A stretch of 64,000 bases of DNA from Robiginitalea sediminis (GTDB lineage Bacteria; Bacteroidota; Bacteroidia; Flavobacteriales; Flavobacteriaceae): positions 248,001 to 312,000 of the forward strand of contig NZ_NGNR01000001.1 in assembly GCF_002198115.1 (NCBI RefSeq), in the 5' to 3' direction. The position numbers were made by a program, and so were the translations under genes. Position 1 is the first letter of the stretch, and every line of letters begins with the position of its first letter. The notes under the pieces were generated by a model. It searched no databases. It was not told the DNA's origin and worked only from the letters and a program-made list of their open reading frames with translations. This document shows, in pieces, positions 42,685 to 51,321 of this stretch.

Positions 42685-43269
42685 TTAGCGGGCCTCGGCC
42701 AGCATGCCCTCCATATTGTAGCAATCCCTGTATTCGCCAAGTAGGGCGAGCCCTTGCTCCGGGGTCAGGTCGTTGCGGATTTCCACCTCCTGCCCGTTGG
42801 GCATATACACGATATAGAAGCCTTCCTCCATTCGTGAAAGCGGGATAATTTCCCCATTAGGACGGATGGCGTTCCAGGATTTTTCATCGGGCCGGTAGAA
42901 CATTTCCAGCTTATTGCCCTTCTTGGGACCATCCACAACCACAATGGCCATGCGGTTTTTGGTGGCGGTAAGCTCGTAGGTATTCCCCTCGTGTTCCACC
43001 ATCTGGGTTTCCGATTCCCCGTCGCGCATGGCTATGGGGTTGGAGCCGGACCAGAATTCGATCACGTTGAATATCAACGTGTCGCCCAGGAAGAACAGCC
43101 CGTATACGGGAATAATGTTCAGCCCCCAGAAGACGAGGTTATTTACAAATTTGCTGTCGGATACGGTTTGGTTCCAGTCTTTCAGGTTATTAAAAGCCCG
43201 GAAGGATCCCAGGCAGCTGCTGAAGGTGAGCGCCCCCGCCATAACAAGGGCCATAAATGATTTTTTCAT
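42685..43269 (-). CDS. DUF3332 lipoprotein
   Basis: 194 residues. Lipoprotein signal (MALVMAGALTFSSCLGS), then LKDWNQTVSDSKFVNNLVFW, a hydrophobic stretch (LNIIPVYGLFFLGDTLIFNV) and the soluble part with EFWSGSNPIAM, as in the DUF3332 family. Function unknown. Monocistronic. Confidence 0.85.
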   Translation of the reverse strand: MKKSFMALVMAGALTFSSCLGSFRAFNNLKDWNQTVSDSKFVNNLVFWGLNIIPVYGLFFLGDTLIFNVIEFWSGSNPIAMRDGESETQMVEHEGNTYELTATKNRMAIVVVDGPKKGNKLEMFYRPDEKSWNAIRPNGEIIPLSRMEEGFYIVYMPNGQEVEIRNDLTPEQGLALLGEYRDCYNMEGMLAEAR

Positions 43270-43335
43270 TGGAAACGGATTTTAGTGTTACTGTCCTGAA
43301 TGTACACATTATCCGCAACCTTTTCAACACCTGAA

Positions 43336-43378
43336 AAAAGAAAGCCCCCCATCCGGTAGTCCGGGTGGGGGGCTTTCA
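43336..43378 (-). terminator. Terminator of rplU-rpmA
   Basis: Long stem of about 15 bases (GAAAGCCCCCCA... paired with ...TGGGGGGCTTTC, inner CCGG/CCGG) around a TAGT loop, followed by a U-rich tract on the minus strand; 20 bases after the rpmA stop. Confidence 0.93.
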
Positions 43379-43398
43379 GGTGTGTAATCCGAAAGTTC

Positions 43399-43659
43399 TT
43401 ACGCTTCGAAAGGCTCTATGGAGACAAAGGACTTGCCACCGCTTTTCTTGTCGAAGCGGACAATCCCATCCACTTTAGCGTGGAGGGTGTGGTCTTTCCC
43501 CACATATACGTTTTCTCCGGCATTGTGCTTGGTACCGCGCTGGCGAACAATGATGTTCCCGGCTACGGCTTTCTGGCCACCGAAAATCTTAACGCCAAGG
43601 CGTTTAGATTCCGATTCCCTTCCGTTCTTGGAGCTACCAACCCCTTTTTTGTGTGCCAT
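43399..43659 (-). CDS. rpmA: 50S ribosomal protein L27
   Basis: 86 residues: [40 protein letters not shown] and [20 protein letters not shown]. It starts directly with the mature-type N-terminus, without the cleaved extension found in Firmicutes. Follows rplU in the usual order. Confidence 0.98.
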   Translation of the reverse strand: MAHKKGVGSSKNGRESESKRLGVKIFGGQKAVAGNIIVRQRGTKHNAGENVYVGKDHTLHAKVDGIVRFDKKSGGKSFVSIEPFEA

Positions 43660-43702
43660 GATTTAATCGTTTTGACGGGAACCCAGTTCCCGGTTACACC
43701 AT

Positions 43703-44242
43703 TTATTTTCCTCCGAGGGCTTCGATGAGTTCGGCTTTCTTCATGGAAGAGTAGCCGGTGATGCCCTTATCCTTTGCCATGTCCTTAAGCTCGGCCACGG
43801 TTTTGCTGCTCAGGTCTTCAGCGGCTTTGGGCTTGGCTGCCGGGGCAGCCGCCTCTTGCTTCTTCGGAGCAGCCTTCTCGGCCTTGGCTGGTTTGGATTC
43901 GGTTTTAGCAGGGGCGGCCTTCTTGGCGCCTTTGGCCACAATCCCCTCAATCACCAACTGGGTGAGCGGTTGCCGGTGTCCGTTCTTTACACGGTATCCC
44001 TTCCTGCGTTTCTTTTTAAAGACGATAACCTTATCGCCCTTCAGGTGCTTCACCACTTTCGCTTCAACGGCGGCACCGTCTATAGCCGGGGCGCCAACGG
44101 TTACCGCATCGCCGTCTCCAATGAGGAGTACCTGGTCAAAAGTCACCTTTTGGCCTTCCTCCGATTTGAGGCGGTTGACGAAAACCTTCTGGTCTTTCGC
44201 AACTTTGAATTGCTGCCCTGCTATCTCTACAATTGCATACAT
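43703..44242 (-). CDS. rplU: 50S ribosomal protein L21 with SAP-like C-terminal tail
   Basis: 179 residues against about 103 for standard L21. Residues 1-103 are L21 (MYAIVEIAGQQFKVAKDQKV; FKKKRRKGYRVKNGHRQPLT). Then comes an Ala/Lys/Pro-rich linker (about 104-143) and a 35-residue helical module (TVAELKDMAKDKGITGYSSM, then KKAELIEALGGK) resembling SAP/Rho-N domains that bind nucleic acid. Start at 44242; the frame upstream is not L21-like. Confidence 0.95.
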   Translation of the reverse strand: MYAIVEIAGQQFKVAKDQKVFVNRLKSEEGQKVTFDQVLLIGDGDAVTVGAPAIDGAAVEAKVVKHLKGDKVIVFKKKRRKGYRVKNGHRQPLTQLVIEGIVAKGAKKAAPAKTESKPAKAEKAAPKKQEAAAPAAKPKAAEDLSSKTVAELKDMAKDKGITGYSSMKKAELIEALGGK

Positions 44243-44363
44243 AGCCTTGGTTCTTAAAATCGTTTTTGAACTGCCCCCCGTCTGGCTCAATATTCCAGTA
44301 GCCGGAAAGGCGGGTGCAAATATAAACCTTAATTCTCAATTGGCAAGGCCGTTGCAGGATATT

Positions 44364-44816
44364 TTAGGCCTTTTTACGGGGGCTGGCCGATGGCTTCAAA
44401 AGCTGCATAAAAGCGAGGGTCAGCACCAGGGTAGTTGCAAGCCCCATAATGGCTACTGTCAGGAAGACGATCCCTTCGAAATTCTGGAAATCCTCGAAGA
44501 ATACGGTGGAAAGTGCAGGAAGGAATTCCGCATTGATCTCTGTACTGTAAAGGGCAAAGAAGACCGTGAAAACCGCTGTTGCCACCCCTCCGGTGACCAT
44601 CCCGGCCATAAATCCGGACCCGTAGCCAAACCCGTTGCCCGTCTGCATCCTGAAGGCTTTGATGGCCTCATAAATACCGAAACCGGTGATAACACCATTA
44701 AACAGACTGTAGAAAACGTTGGTGTGCAGCCCGAATAGGGACAGTAACAGGAAATAGGCAATAAGGCTGCCGCTGGTGGCAACCCCGTACCTTATGGGAA
44801 GGGCATAGGTTTTCAT
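44364..44816 (-). CDS. DUF4199-type membrane protein
   Basis: 150 residues, four hydrophobic segments (ATSGSLIAYFLLLSLFGLHT; SGFMAGMVTGGVATAVFTVF; GIVFLTVAIMGLATTLVLTL) and a basic C-terminus. Resembles the Bacteroidota DUF4199 family in length and topology. Function unknown. Confidence 0.7.
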   Translation of the reverse strand: MKTYALPIRYGVATSGSLIAYFLLLSLFGLHTNVFYSLFNGVITGFGIYEAIKAFRMQTGNGFGYGSGFMAGMVTGGVATAVFTVFFALYSTEINAEFLPALSTVFFEDFQNFEGIVFLTVAIMGLATTLVLTLAFMQLLKPSASPRKKA

Positions 44817-44982
44817 GAGTGGGATTTATGGGATTCCCTATAATTTAAGGATTTACAGGGAATTATTTTTAAAGATTTGTTAAAGGGCCGGAGGCGGCCG
44901 GCGGATTGTGGAAATGACCTTATTTTAGGGAGCGCATAACACCCCTTTAAGGGGAATTCAACAGAAACACAAAACATTAACC

Positions 44983-46302
44983 ATGAAAAAGTATTCCATT
45001 TTCGGATTGATGCTGGCTGCATCTGCCCTGGTTTCGGCCCAGGAAGTTGCCTACCAGGAGTACGACCTGGAGAACGGCCTGCACGTGATCCTGCACCAGG
45101 ACAATTCGGCCCCTGTGGTGGTGACCTCGGTCATGTACCATGTAGGGGGCAAGGACCGTACGGAAGGGCGAACCGGTTTCGCCCACCTCTTCGAACACCT
45201 GCTCTTTGAGGGCACCCAAAACATCGAAAAAGGGAAATGGTTCGAAATTGTCTCCTCCCATGGGGGGCAGAATAACGCCAACACCTCCCAGGACCGCACG
45301 TATTACTACGAGGTGTTTCCGTCCAACCACCTGGAACTGGGGTTGTGGATGGAGTCCGAGCGCATGCTCCACCCGGTCATCAACCAGGAAGGGGTAGATA
45401 CCCAGCAGGAAGTGGTCAAGGAGGAAAAGCGACTGCGCTACGACAACTCTCCGTACGGCCAGATCCTGCCCGTCCTCGGGAAGAACCTCTTCAAGGTGCA
45501 CCCCTACAAGGATCCGAATATCGGGTATATGGAAGACCTGGATGCTGCCACGCTCGAAGACGTGATCGCCTATAACCAGAAGTATTACGTCCCCAACAAT
45601 GCCGTTTTGGTGGTAGCCGGGGATATCGACGCGGAAAAAACCAAAAAAATGGTAGCCGATTATTTCGGCAGCATTCCCCGGGGTGCAGACATTGTCCGGG
45701 AATTCCCCACGGAAGAACCCATCACCGAGGAGGTGCGTAGCAAGGCCTACGACAAGAATATCCAGATCCCTGCCTCCATTGTGGCCTACCGGACACCGGG
45801 GTTCCGCGAGCGGGATGCCTACGTCCTGGACATGATTTCCTCCTACCTCAGCGACGGGCGCAGCTCAAAGCTCTACAAGAAGATGGTAGACGACCAGAAA
45901 CAAGCCCTCCAGGTGGGGGCCTTTAATATCGGCCAGGAAGATTACGGGATGTACATTGTCTTTGCCCTTCCGGTGGGCAGTACGCCCCTGGACACTTTGG
46001 TTTCCGAAATGGAGGAGGAAATAGCCCTGGTGCGTAGCGAACTCATTACGGAACGCGACTATACCAAGTTGCAGAACAAGTTCGAAAACCGCTTTGTGAA
46101 CTCCAATTCCAGCATCCAGGGCATTGCCAATTCCCTGGCCCGGAATTATATGCTGTATGGGGATACAGAACTTATCAATAAGGAAATTGAGATCTACCGC
46201 TCCATCACCCGCGAGGAAATCCGCGAGGTGGCCGAAAAGTACCTGAAACCGAACCAGCGGGTGGTCATCGATTACCTCCCCGAAGAAGCTCAAGACAACT
46301 AA
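44983..46302 (+). CDS. M16 zinc protease, catalytic subunit
   Basis: 439-residue exported insulinase-family peptidase. Signal peptide (SIFGLMLAASALVSAQ), then the inverted zinc motif HLFEH in GFAHLFEHLLFEGTQN near residue 70, with the distal glutamate expected in the following EEKRLRYDNSPYGQ region. It forms a pair with the next gene, as in two-subunit M16B peptidases, where both form one closing chamber that digests peptides. A -7-like TATTTTAG lies at 44921-44928. Confidence 0.93.
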   Translation: MKKYSIFGLMLAASALVSAQEVAYQEYDLENGLHVILHQDNSAPVVVTSVMYHVGGKDRTEGRTGFAHLFEHLLFEGTQNIEKGKWFEIVSSHGGQNNANTSQDRTYYYEVFPSNHLELGLWMESERMLHPVINQEGVDTQQEVVKEEKRLRYDNSPYGQILPVLGKNLFKVHPYKDPNIGYMEDLDAATLEDVIAYNQKYYVPNNAVLVVAGDIDAEKTKKMVADYFGSIPRGADIVREFPTEEPITEEVRSKAYDKNIQIPASIVAYRTPGFRERDAYVLDMISSYLSDGRSSKLYKKMVDDQKQALQVGAFNIGQEDYGMYIVFALPVGSTPLDTLVSEMEEEIALVRSELITERDYTKLQNKFENRFVNSNSSIQGIANSLARNYMLYGDTELINKEIEIYRSITREEIREVAEKYLKPNQRVVIDYLPEEAQDN

Positions 46303-46303
46303 G

Positions 46304-48385
46304 ATGAAGAAATCCGTTATACTCACACTACTGATTGGCCTGATCGCTTTTGGGATGCAGGCACAGATAGACCGCTCCCAGATGCCGCAACCGGCACCGG
46401 CCCCGGAGATTAACCTGGAAGAAGCCCAGCGGTTTGAACTCAAAAACGGCCTCACGGTCCTGGTGGTGGAAAACCACAAACTGCCCCGGGTATCCATACA
46501 GCTGACCATAGACAACCCTCCTATTCTGGAAGGGGATAAAGCCGGCGTGTCTTCCCTGACCGGAAGCCTGCTTGGGAAAGGCTCCAAGAGCATCTCCATG
46601 GATGACTTCAACGAAGAAGTGGATTTCCTGGGCGCCAGTATAAACTTTGGCTCCCAAAGCGCCTTTGCACAATCGCTTAGCAAGTATTTTCCCCGAATCC
46701 TGGAACTGATGGCAGATGCCGCCATCAACCCTAATTTCACCCAGGAGGAATTCGACAAGGAAAAGGAAAAGCTCCTTACGGCCCTCAAAACAGAGGAAAA
46801 GGACGTTTCCTCCATTGCAGGCAGGGCACAACGGGCCCTGGCCTATGGGAAAACTCACCCGTTCGGGGAGTTTACCACCGAAGAGACCGTAAAGAACGTA
46901 TCCCTTTTAGATGTAGAGGAATTCTACCGGAACTATTTTGTACCCGCCAATGCCTATCTGGTGGTCATTGGGGATGTTACCTTCGGACAGGTGGAGGAGT
47001 TGGCTAACGAATACTTTACTCCATGGACCAAGGCTTCTCCCCCTTCCCTCTCCTACGAGGATCCTGCCGATGCCCAGTATACCCAGGTCGGTTTCGTGGA
47101 TATGCCCAATGCGGTACAGAGTGAAATTGCCGTCCAAAACCTGGTGGATCTGCAGATGAACGACCCCGACTACCTGGCGGCCCTGGTGGCGAACCGGATC
47201 CTGGGCGGGGGCGCAGAAGCCCGGCTTTTCCTGAATCTCAGGGAAGATAAAGGCTATACCTACGGGTCCTATTCCCGGATTGGCAACGACAAATACGGAC
47301 CCTCCCGCTTCAGTGCCACGGCCAGCGTGCGCAACATGGTGACAGACAGCGCGGTGGTGGAAATCCTGAAGGAAATAGACCGCATGCGCACCGAACCGGT
47401 TTCCGACAAGGAACTGGAAATTGCCAAGGCCAAGTACACCGGTAGTTTTGTTCTTGCTCTGGAACAACCTTCCACCGTGGCACGGTATGCCTTGAATATC
47501 GAAACCCAGGACCTTCCCTCGGATTATTACAAAACCTACCTGGAGCGCCTCAACGCCCTTACCAAGGAGGATATCCAGCAGGCAGCCCAGAAGTACTTCA
47601 GTACGGACAAGGCGCGGGTAGTGGTGGCCGGAAAAGGTAGCGAAGTCCTGGAAAACCTCGAGAAACTCAGCTTCAATGGGAAGGCTGTACCCATCAAGTA
47701 CTACGATAAAATGGTGGAACCGGCTGAGAAACCGGATTACAACGCAGCTGTCCCCGAGGGCCTAACTGTTCAGGACGTCATTGGGAAGTATTTCCAGGCC
47801 ATTGGAGGGACGGAACAAATCGGAAAGATCCAATCGCTGAAACTCGTCTATGAAGGCTCTGCCATGGGCACAACCATCAAGATCGAGGAACTGCGGACCG
47901 CAGACCGCTACGCCCAAACCACGTACATGAACGATGCCCCGATGATGGGGGTAGTGGCCAAGGGCGACGAGCTGTACATGAAGCAGGGCAACAATAAAAT
48001 CCCGCTGCCCGAACAAATGCAGAAGGACATGCAACAGGTTATGGGTATTTTCCCGGAGCAGTCCGTGGCAGCAAACCCAGGGGCACGCCTAACCGGGACC
48101 GAGGAGGTAGACGGCAGGCCTGCCTACCGCATTGAGGTGCCCGGGGAAACCGTTCAGGCCACCTACTTTTTCGACGTGGAAACCGGGTTGAAGGTTAAGG
48201 AAGCTTCCGTGATCAATATGAACGGACAAACCCAGAACCAGGAGGTCTATATCAAGGAGTACCAGGAGGTGGACGGCATTAAGTTCCCGTCCTTAAAGAC
48301 CCAGTCTATGGGCCCGCAGCAAATTGAAAGCAAACTCCTGGAGGCAGTGGTCAACTACCAGGTTCAGGAATCGGATTTTGACTGA
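46304..48385 (+). CDS. M16 inactive partner with C-terminal LolA-like domain
   Basis: 693 residues. Signal peptide, M16 fold (FELKNGLTVLVVENHKLPRV) lacking the HxxEH motif: where it should be, the chain reads GVSSLTGSLLGKGSKS. It keeps the ARYALNIETQ (R/Y) substrate-binding segment of inactive subunits. Residues from about 480 form an extra domain (VQDVIGKYFQAIGGTEQIGK ... DVETGLKVKEASVINM) like LolA/LppX-type lipoprotein carriers. One base after the catalytic subunit gene. Ends in a 22-base overlap with the convergent transporter gene. Confidence 0.9.
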   Translation: MKKSVILTLLIGLIAFGMQAQIDRSQMPQPAPAPEINLEEAQRFELKNGLTVLVVENHKLPRVSIQLTIDNPPILEGDKAGVSSLTGSLLGKGSKSISMDDFNEEVDFLGASINFGSQSAFAQSLSKYFPRILELMADAAINPNFTQEEFDKEKEKLLTALKTEEKDVSSIAGRAQRALAYGKTHPFGEFTTEETVKNVSLLDVEEFYRNYFVPANAYLVVIGDVTFGQVEELANEYFTPWTKASPPSLSYEDPADAQYTQVGFVDMPNAVQSEIAVQNLVDLQMNDPDYLAALVANRILGGGAEARLFLNLREDKGYTYGSYSRIGNDKYGPSRFSATASVRNMVTDSAVVEILKEIDRMRTEPVSDKELEIAKAKYTGSFVLALEQPSTVARYALNIETQDLPSDYYKTYLERLNALTKEDIQQAAQKYFSTDKARVVVAGKGSEVLENLEKLSFNGKAVPIKYYDKMVEPAEKPDYNAAVPEGLTVQDVIGKYFQAIGGTEQIGKIQSLKLVYEGSAMGTTIKIEELRTADRYAQTTYMNDAPMMGVVAKGDELYMKQGNNKIPLPEQMQKDMQQVMGIFPEQSVAANPGARLTGTEEVDGRPAYRIEVPGETVQATYFFDVETGLKVKEASVINMNGQTQNQEVYIKEYQEVDGIKFPSLKTQSMGPQQIESKLLEAVVNYQVQESDFD

Positions 48386-49302
48386 TTTGCCATAGCATTT
48401 TCAGGGAAGGCACTCCTTTTGGGGTGCCTTTTTTGTTTGTTGACCAGGTATATTCCGCCCAGGATAAGTCCTGCAGCGCCCAGCTGCCCCACGGAAAACC
48501 GTTCCCCGTCCAGGACCCCCCAGAGGATACCTACTACCGGGATCAGGTAGGTAACCGATACCGAAAATACAGGGGTTGATATCTGGATAAGCCGGTTGAA
48601 CATGACCTTGGCCACACAGGTTCCAAAAAGGCAGAGCACAAAAACATACCCCAGGGCCGGAACAAAGGTCGGGGCCTGGCGGACTCCCACCGAAAGCGAA
48701 CTGGAAACAATCAACATAACCAGGGCCACCGGGAGGATACACACAAAATTCCCGACGGCAATCCCCATGGGACTTACACCGGAGAGTTTGCTTTTGATGA
48801 TATTGGCATTGCAGGCATACCCCAGGGAAGCCAGCACCACCAGCAGGGCATAGCTGTAATCCCTGCCCGGGTTTATGCCCGCCCCGAGCAGGATGAGCAC
48901 CAGGGCGCCCGCAAGGCCCAGGCCCACCCCGGCAACCTGGTTCCTGGTAAAGGGTATCCCGAAGGCGAAATAGCCTACAAAAATCGTGAAGATGGGAACC
49001 AGGGAATTGAGGACAGCGGTAATACCGCTATCGATCTCGGTTTCTGCAAAGGCAAAGAGGTACATAGGCACCAGGCTTCCCACTACCCCGCTGAGGGCTA
49101 CCCATTTCCACTGCCCCGGGCCAATGGTCCTTAGGGAGCGCCAACCGATACCCAAAAGCATCGCTGCTGCCATCGTGATCCGGATACTCCCCAGCTGTAG
49201 GGGCGTGAACCCCTCCAGCCCTTTTTTAATAAGGATATAAGAACTCCCCCAAATCAGGGAAAGAACCAGCAAATAAACCCACCTTCTGTTGCGTTCGCTC
49301 AT
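48364..49302 (-). CDS. EamA/DMT-family transporter
   Basis: 312 residues, ten helices in two EamA repeats (LVLSLIWGSSYILIKKGLEG; ALLVVLASLGYACNANIIKS). Likely a metabolite or amino-acid exporter; substrate unknown. A box CAACTTTG (49316-49323, minus strand) is one mismatch from a -7 element. Its 3' coding end contains the terminator of the convergent M16 operon. Confidence 0.88.
   Translation of the reverse strand: MSERNRRWVYLLVLSLIWGSSYILIKKGLEGFTPLQLGSIRITMAAAMLLGIGWRSLRTIGPGQWKWVALSGVVGSLVPMYLFAFAETEIDSGITAVLNSLVPIFTIFVGYFAFGIPFTRNQVAGVGLGLAGALVLILLGAGINPGRDYSYALLVVLASLGYACNANIIKSKLSGVSPMGIAVGNFVCILPVALVMLIVSSSLSVGVRQAPTFVPALGYVFVLCLFGTCVAKVMFNRLIQISTPVFSVSVTYLIPVVGILWGVLDGERFSVGQLGAAGLILGGIYLVNKQKRHPKRSAFPENAMANQSKSDS
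48407..48434 (+). terminator. M16-operon terminator inside the convergent gene
   Basis: Stem AAGGCACTCC/GGGGTGCCTT (one G-U pair), TTTT loop and a T-run, 21 bases after the M16 stop but within the coding end of the opposite-strand transporter. Confidence 0.85.
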
Positions 49303-49324
49303 GGTTTCTTTCGCGCAAAGTTGC

Positions 49325-49332
49325 TATTTTTG
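49325..49332 (+). promoter_or_regulatory. -7 element TATTTTTG
   Basis: Perfect TAnnTTTG, 25 bases before the lipoprotein gene at 49358. Confidence 0.5.
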
Positions 49333-49357
49333 AGGGTATAATCATTCGTATTTCCCG

Positions 49358-49807
49358 ATGAAATATCCCCATCTCCTCCGCAACCTGTTTTTAGCAACCC
49401 TTTTAGCATCTGGCATATCTTGCAAGGACAAGGCTACGGATGCACCGGATGCAGGGGAAACCCGCATGGAAACCGTAATCGCCATCCACGATGAGGTCAT
49501 GCCCGAAATGAAGACCATCGGGCAGCTCGTGGGCCTGCTAAAACCGCTGGCAGACAGCACCGAAGCGGGCAAGCCCTACCAGGCGGCCATGGAAGACCTT
49601 CAGGCGTCTTACAAGAGCATGATGGACTGGATGCAAGGTTTCGGGGACCGATTCACCTACGAGGAAATCATGGAGGGCAAACCCCTTACTTCCCAGAAAA
49701 AAGAGTGGCTGGAAGAGGAAGAAATCAAGGTTAAGGCCATGCGGGACGAAGTAATGGGCAGCATAGAACGCGCCCGGGAATTACTGAAAAAACAAGCGCA
49801 GGATTAA
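49358..49807 (+). CDS. Small helical lipoprotein
   Basis: 149 residues. Lipoprotein signal ending SGISC-KDK, then a mainly alpha-helical, charged body (METVIAIHDEVMPEMKTIGQ; EEEIKVKAMRDEVMGSIERA). Similar Bacteroidota proteins are often labelled as viral A-type inclusion-like, a weak name based on coiled coils. Function unknown. Overlaps the convergent dehydratase by four bases. Confidence 0.78.
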   Translation: MKYPHLLRNLFLATLLASGISCKDKATDAPDAGETRMETVIAIHDEVMPEMKTIGQLVGLLKPLADSTEAGKPYQAAMEDLQASYKSMMDWMQGFGDRFTYEEIMEGKPLTSQKKEWLEEEEIKVKAMRDEVMGSIERARELLKKQAQD

Positions 49808-50754
49808 AAGGGCAGGTTCCCCAGGTCTACATTTCCCCCGGAGACCAGAATCCCGGTTTGCAGCCCCGCAAAACGCTCCGGGGATTTCAGGACAGCTGCA
49901 AAGGCAACTGCGCTGGAGGGTTCAATCACGATTTTCATCCGTTCCCACACCAGCCGCATGGCGGCTACGATCTCCCCTTCTTCTACCCGGATAATCGTCC
50001 TGACGTGCTTTTGGATGACCGGGAAGGTATGACTGCCCAATACCGTACGCAGGCCGTCGGCAACCGTATACCCGCCTGTATTGCCTTCGATTTTTCCACT
50101 CTGCAGGGACCGGTAGGCATCGTCTACCGCAAAGGGCTCCCCCCCAACAGGCTCGCACCCGGGCGCCATAAAGGCCGTTGCCAGGGCCGTGCCCCCCAAC
50201 AGGCCGCCGCCCCCCACCGGGGCTACCACGCAATCCAGGCCGGGGACCTCCTCCAGCAGCTCTGCACAAGCAGACCCCTGGCCCAGCATAACCATCGGGT
50301 CGTTCGAAGGGTGTATAAACAGGGCCCCGGTCTCCCGGGCAATTTGTTCCGCAGCCGCCTCCCGCGCTTCCAGGGTGGGGGCGCATTCGGTAATGATCCC
50401 TCCATAGGTGCGTACGCCCTCCCGCTTTACCGCAGGCGCATTGGTGGGCATCACAATATGGGCCGGGATACCCAGGGAATGGGCAGCCAGGGATAAGGCC
50501 TGTGCAAAGTTCCCGGAGGAATGCGTAACCACGGCCGGGACGTCCCCCTGGGCCTGTAACTGCAACAACGCATGGGTAGCCCCGCGTATCTTATAGGACC
50601 CTCCCCTCTGGAAATTCTCGCACTTAAAGGATAACCGCGCCCCGGAAAGCTGGTCGAGCAGGCGGGAACGCAGCACCGGGGTCCGGTGCACGTGGGGTGC
50701 GATCATCTCACGGCAGAGACGGAGTCCTTCAGGGGTAAGTGCGGGGTGAGCCAT
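49804..50754 (-). CDS. PLP-dependent threonine/serine dehydratase or racemase
   Basis: 316 residues, fold-type II. PLP lysine in FKCENFQRGGSYKIRGATHA, VTHSSGNFAQALSLAAHSLG, and the glycine-rich phosphate loop VAPVGGGGLLGGTALA. It lacks the C-terminal ACT domain of biosynthetic IlvA. Serine racemase and catabolic threonine deaminase are both possible. Follows gldD by ten bases on the same strand. Confidence 0.88.
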   Translation of the reverse strand: MAHPALTPEGLRLCREMIAPHVHRTPVLRSRLLDQLSGARLSFKCENFQRGGSYKIRGATHALLQLQAQGDVPAVVTHSSGNFAQALSLAAHSLGIPAHIVMPTNAPAVKREGVRTYGGIITECAPTLEAREAAAEQIARETGALFIHPSNDPMVMLGQGSACAELLEEVPGLDCVVAPVGGGGLLGGTALATAFMAPGCEPVGGEPFAVDDAYRSLQSGKIEGNTGGYTVADGLRTVLGSHTFPVIQKHVRTIIRVEEGEIVAAMRLVWERMKIVIEPSSAVAFAAVLKSPERFAGLQTGILVSGGNVDLGNLPF

Positions 50755-50763
50755 AGTAATGCG

Positions 50764-51321
50764 CTATTTCCAGCGGAGACTCTCCATAAGCCTCCGGATA
50801 TCGTTTTGCAGATACACTGCCGCCGGCAGGATGGAATCGTAATTGGGCTTCGCATAAAAGTACAGCGAGCCGGTAACAAAATGGCGGGTGCTGTCTGTTA
50901 CGTAAAACTGGCTTTGGGATGCGGCATCGCCCTTTACTTCGTAAAACATACCATATACCCCGTTATCGGGGTCCACATAGGGTTGCTCCAGGATGTTGTC
51001 TGCCTTAACCACGTGCTCATAAGATAGCTTCTGGGCATCCGAAAGGAGTTCCTTCAGGTTGCCTTCCACTGGTTTGTAGGTAATATAGATGGAGCCCTTC
51101 ATGGGTTTGTAATCCAGGACCAGGTTGCATCCGGATTCTTCCGACTGTGCAGCCAGGCGGTTAAATTCGAAGGTGTACGGGCAATCTGCATCCAGCACCT
51201 TATAAGCGTGTACCGGATAGTCCAGGCGCAGCATGGCCTTGGGCTTCGGGACCGGGTCCTCCCCGCAGCTTCCCAGCAGAATGGCAGCCACAAGGGCTGT
51301 AAGCGTTGTTCTAATGCTCAT
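50764..51321 (-). CDS. gldD: Gliding motility lipoprotein GldD
   Basis: 185 residues: lipobox LLGSC-GEDP, then KPKAMLRLDYPVHAYKVLDA, CPYTFEFNRLA and NCNLVLDYKPM-like SGCNLVLDYKPMKGSIYITY. GldD is required for gliding and type IX secretion in Flavobacterium johnsoniae. It overlaps gldE by 11 bases, in the known order ssb-gldE-gldD. Confidence 0.94.
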   Translation of the reverse strand: MSIRTTLTALVAAILLGSCGEDPVPKPKAMLRLDYPVHAYKVLDADCPYTFEFNRLAAQSEESGCNLVLDYKPMKGSIYITYKPVEGNLKELLSDAQKLSYEHVVKADNILEQPYVDPDNGVYGMFYEVKGDAASQSQFYVTDSTRHFVTGSLYFYAKPNYDSILPAAVYLQNDIRRLMESLRWK

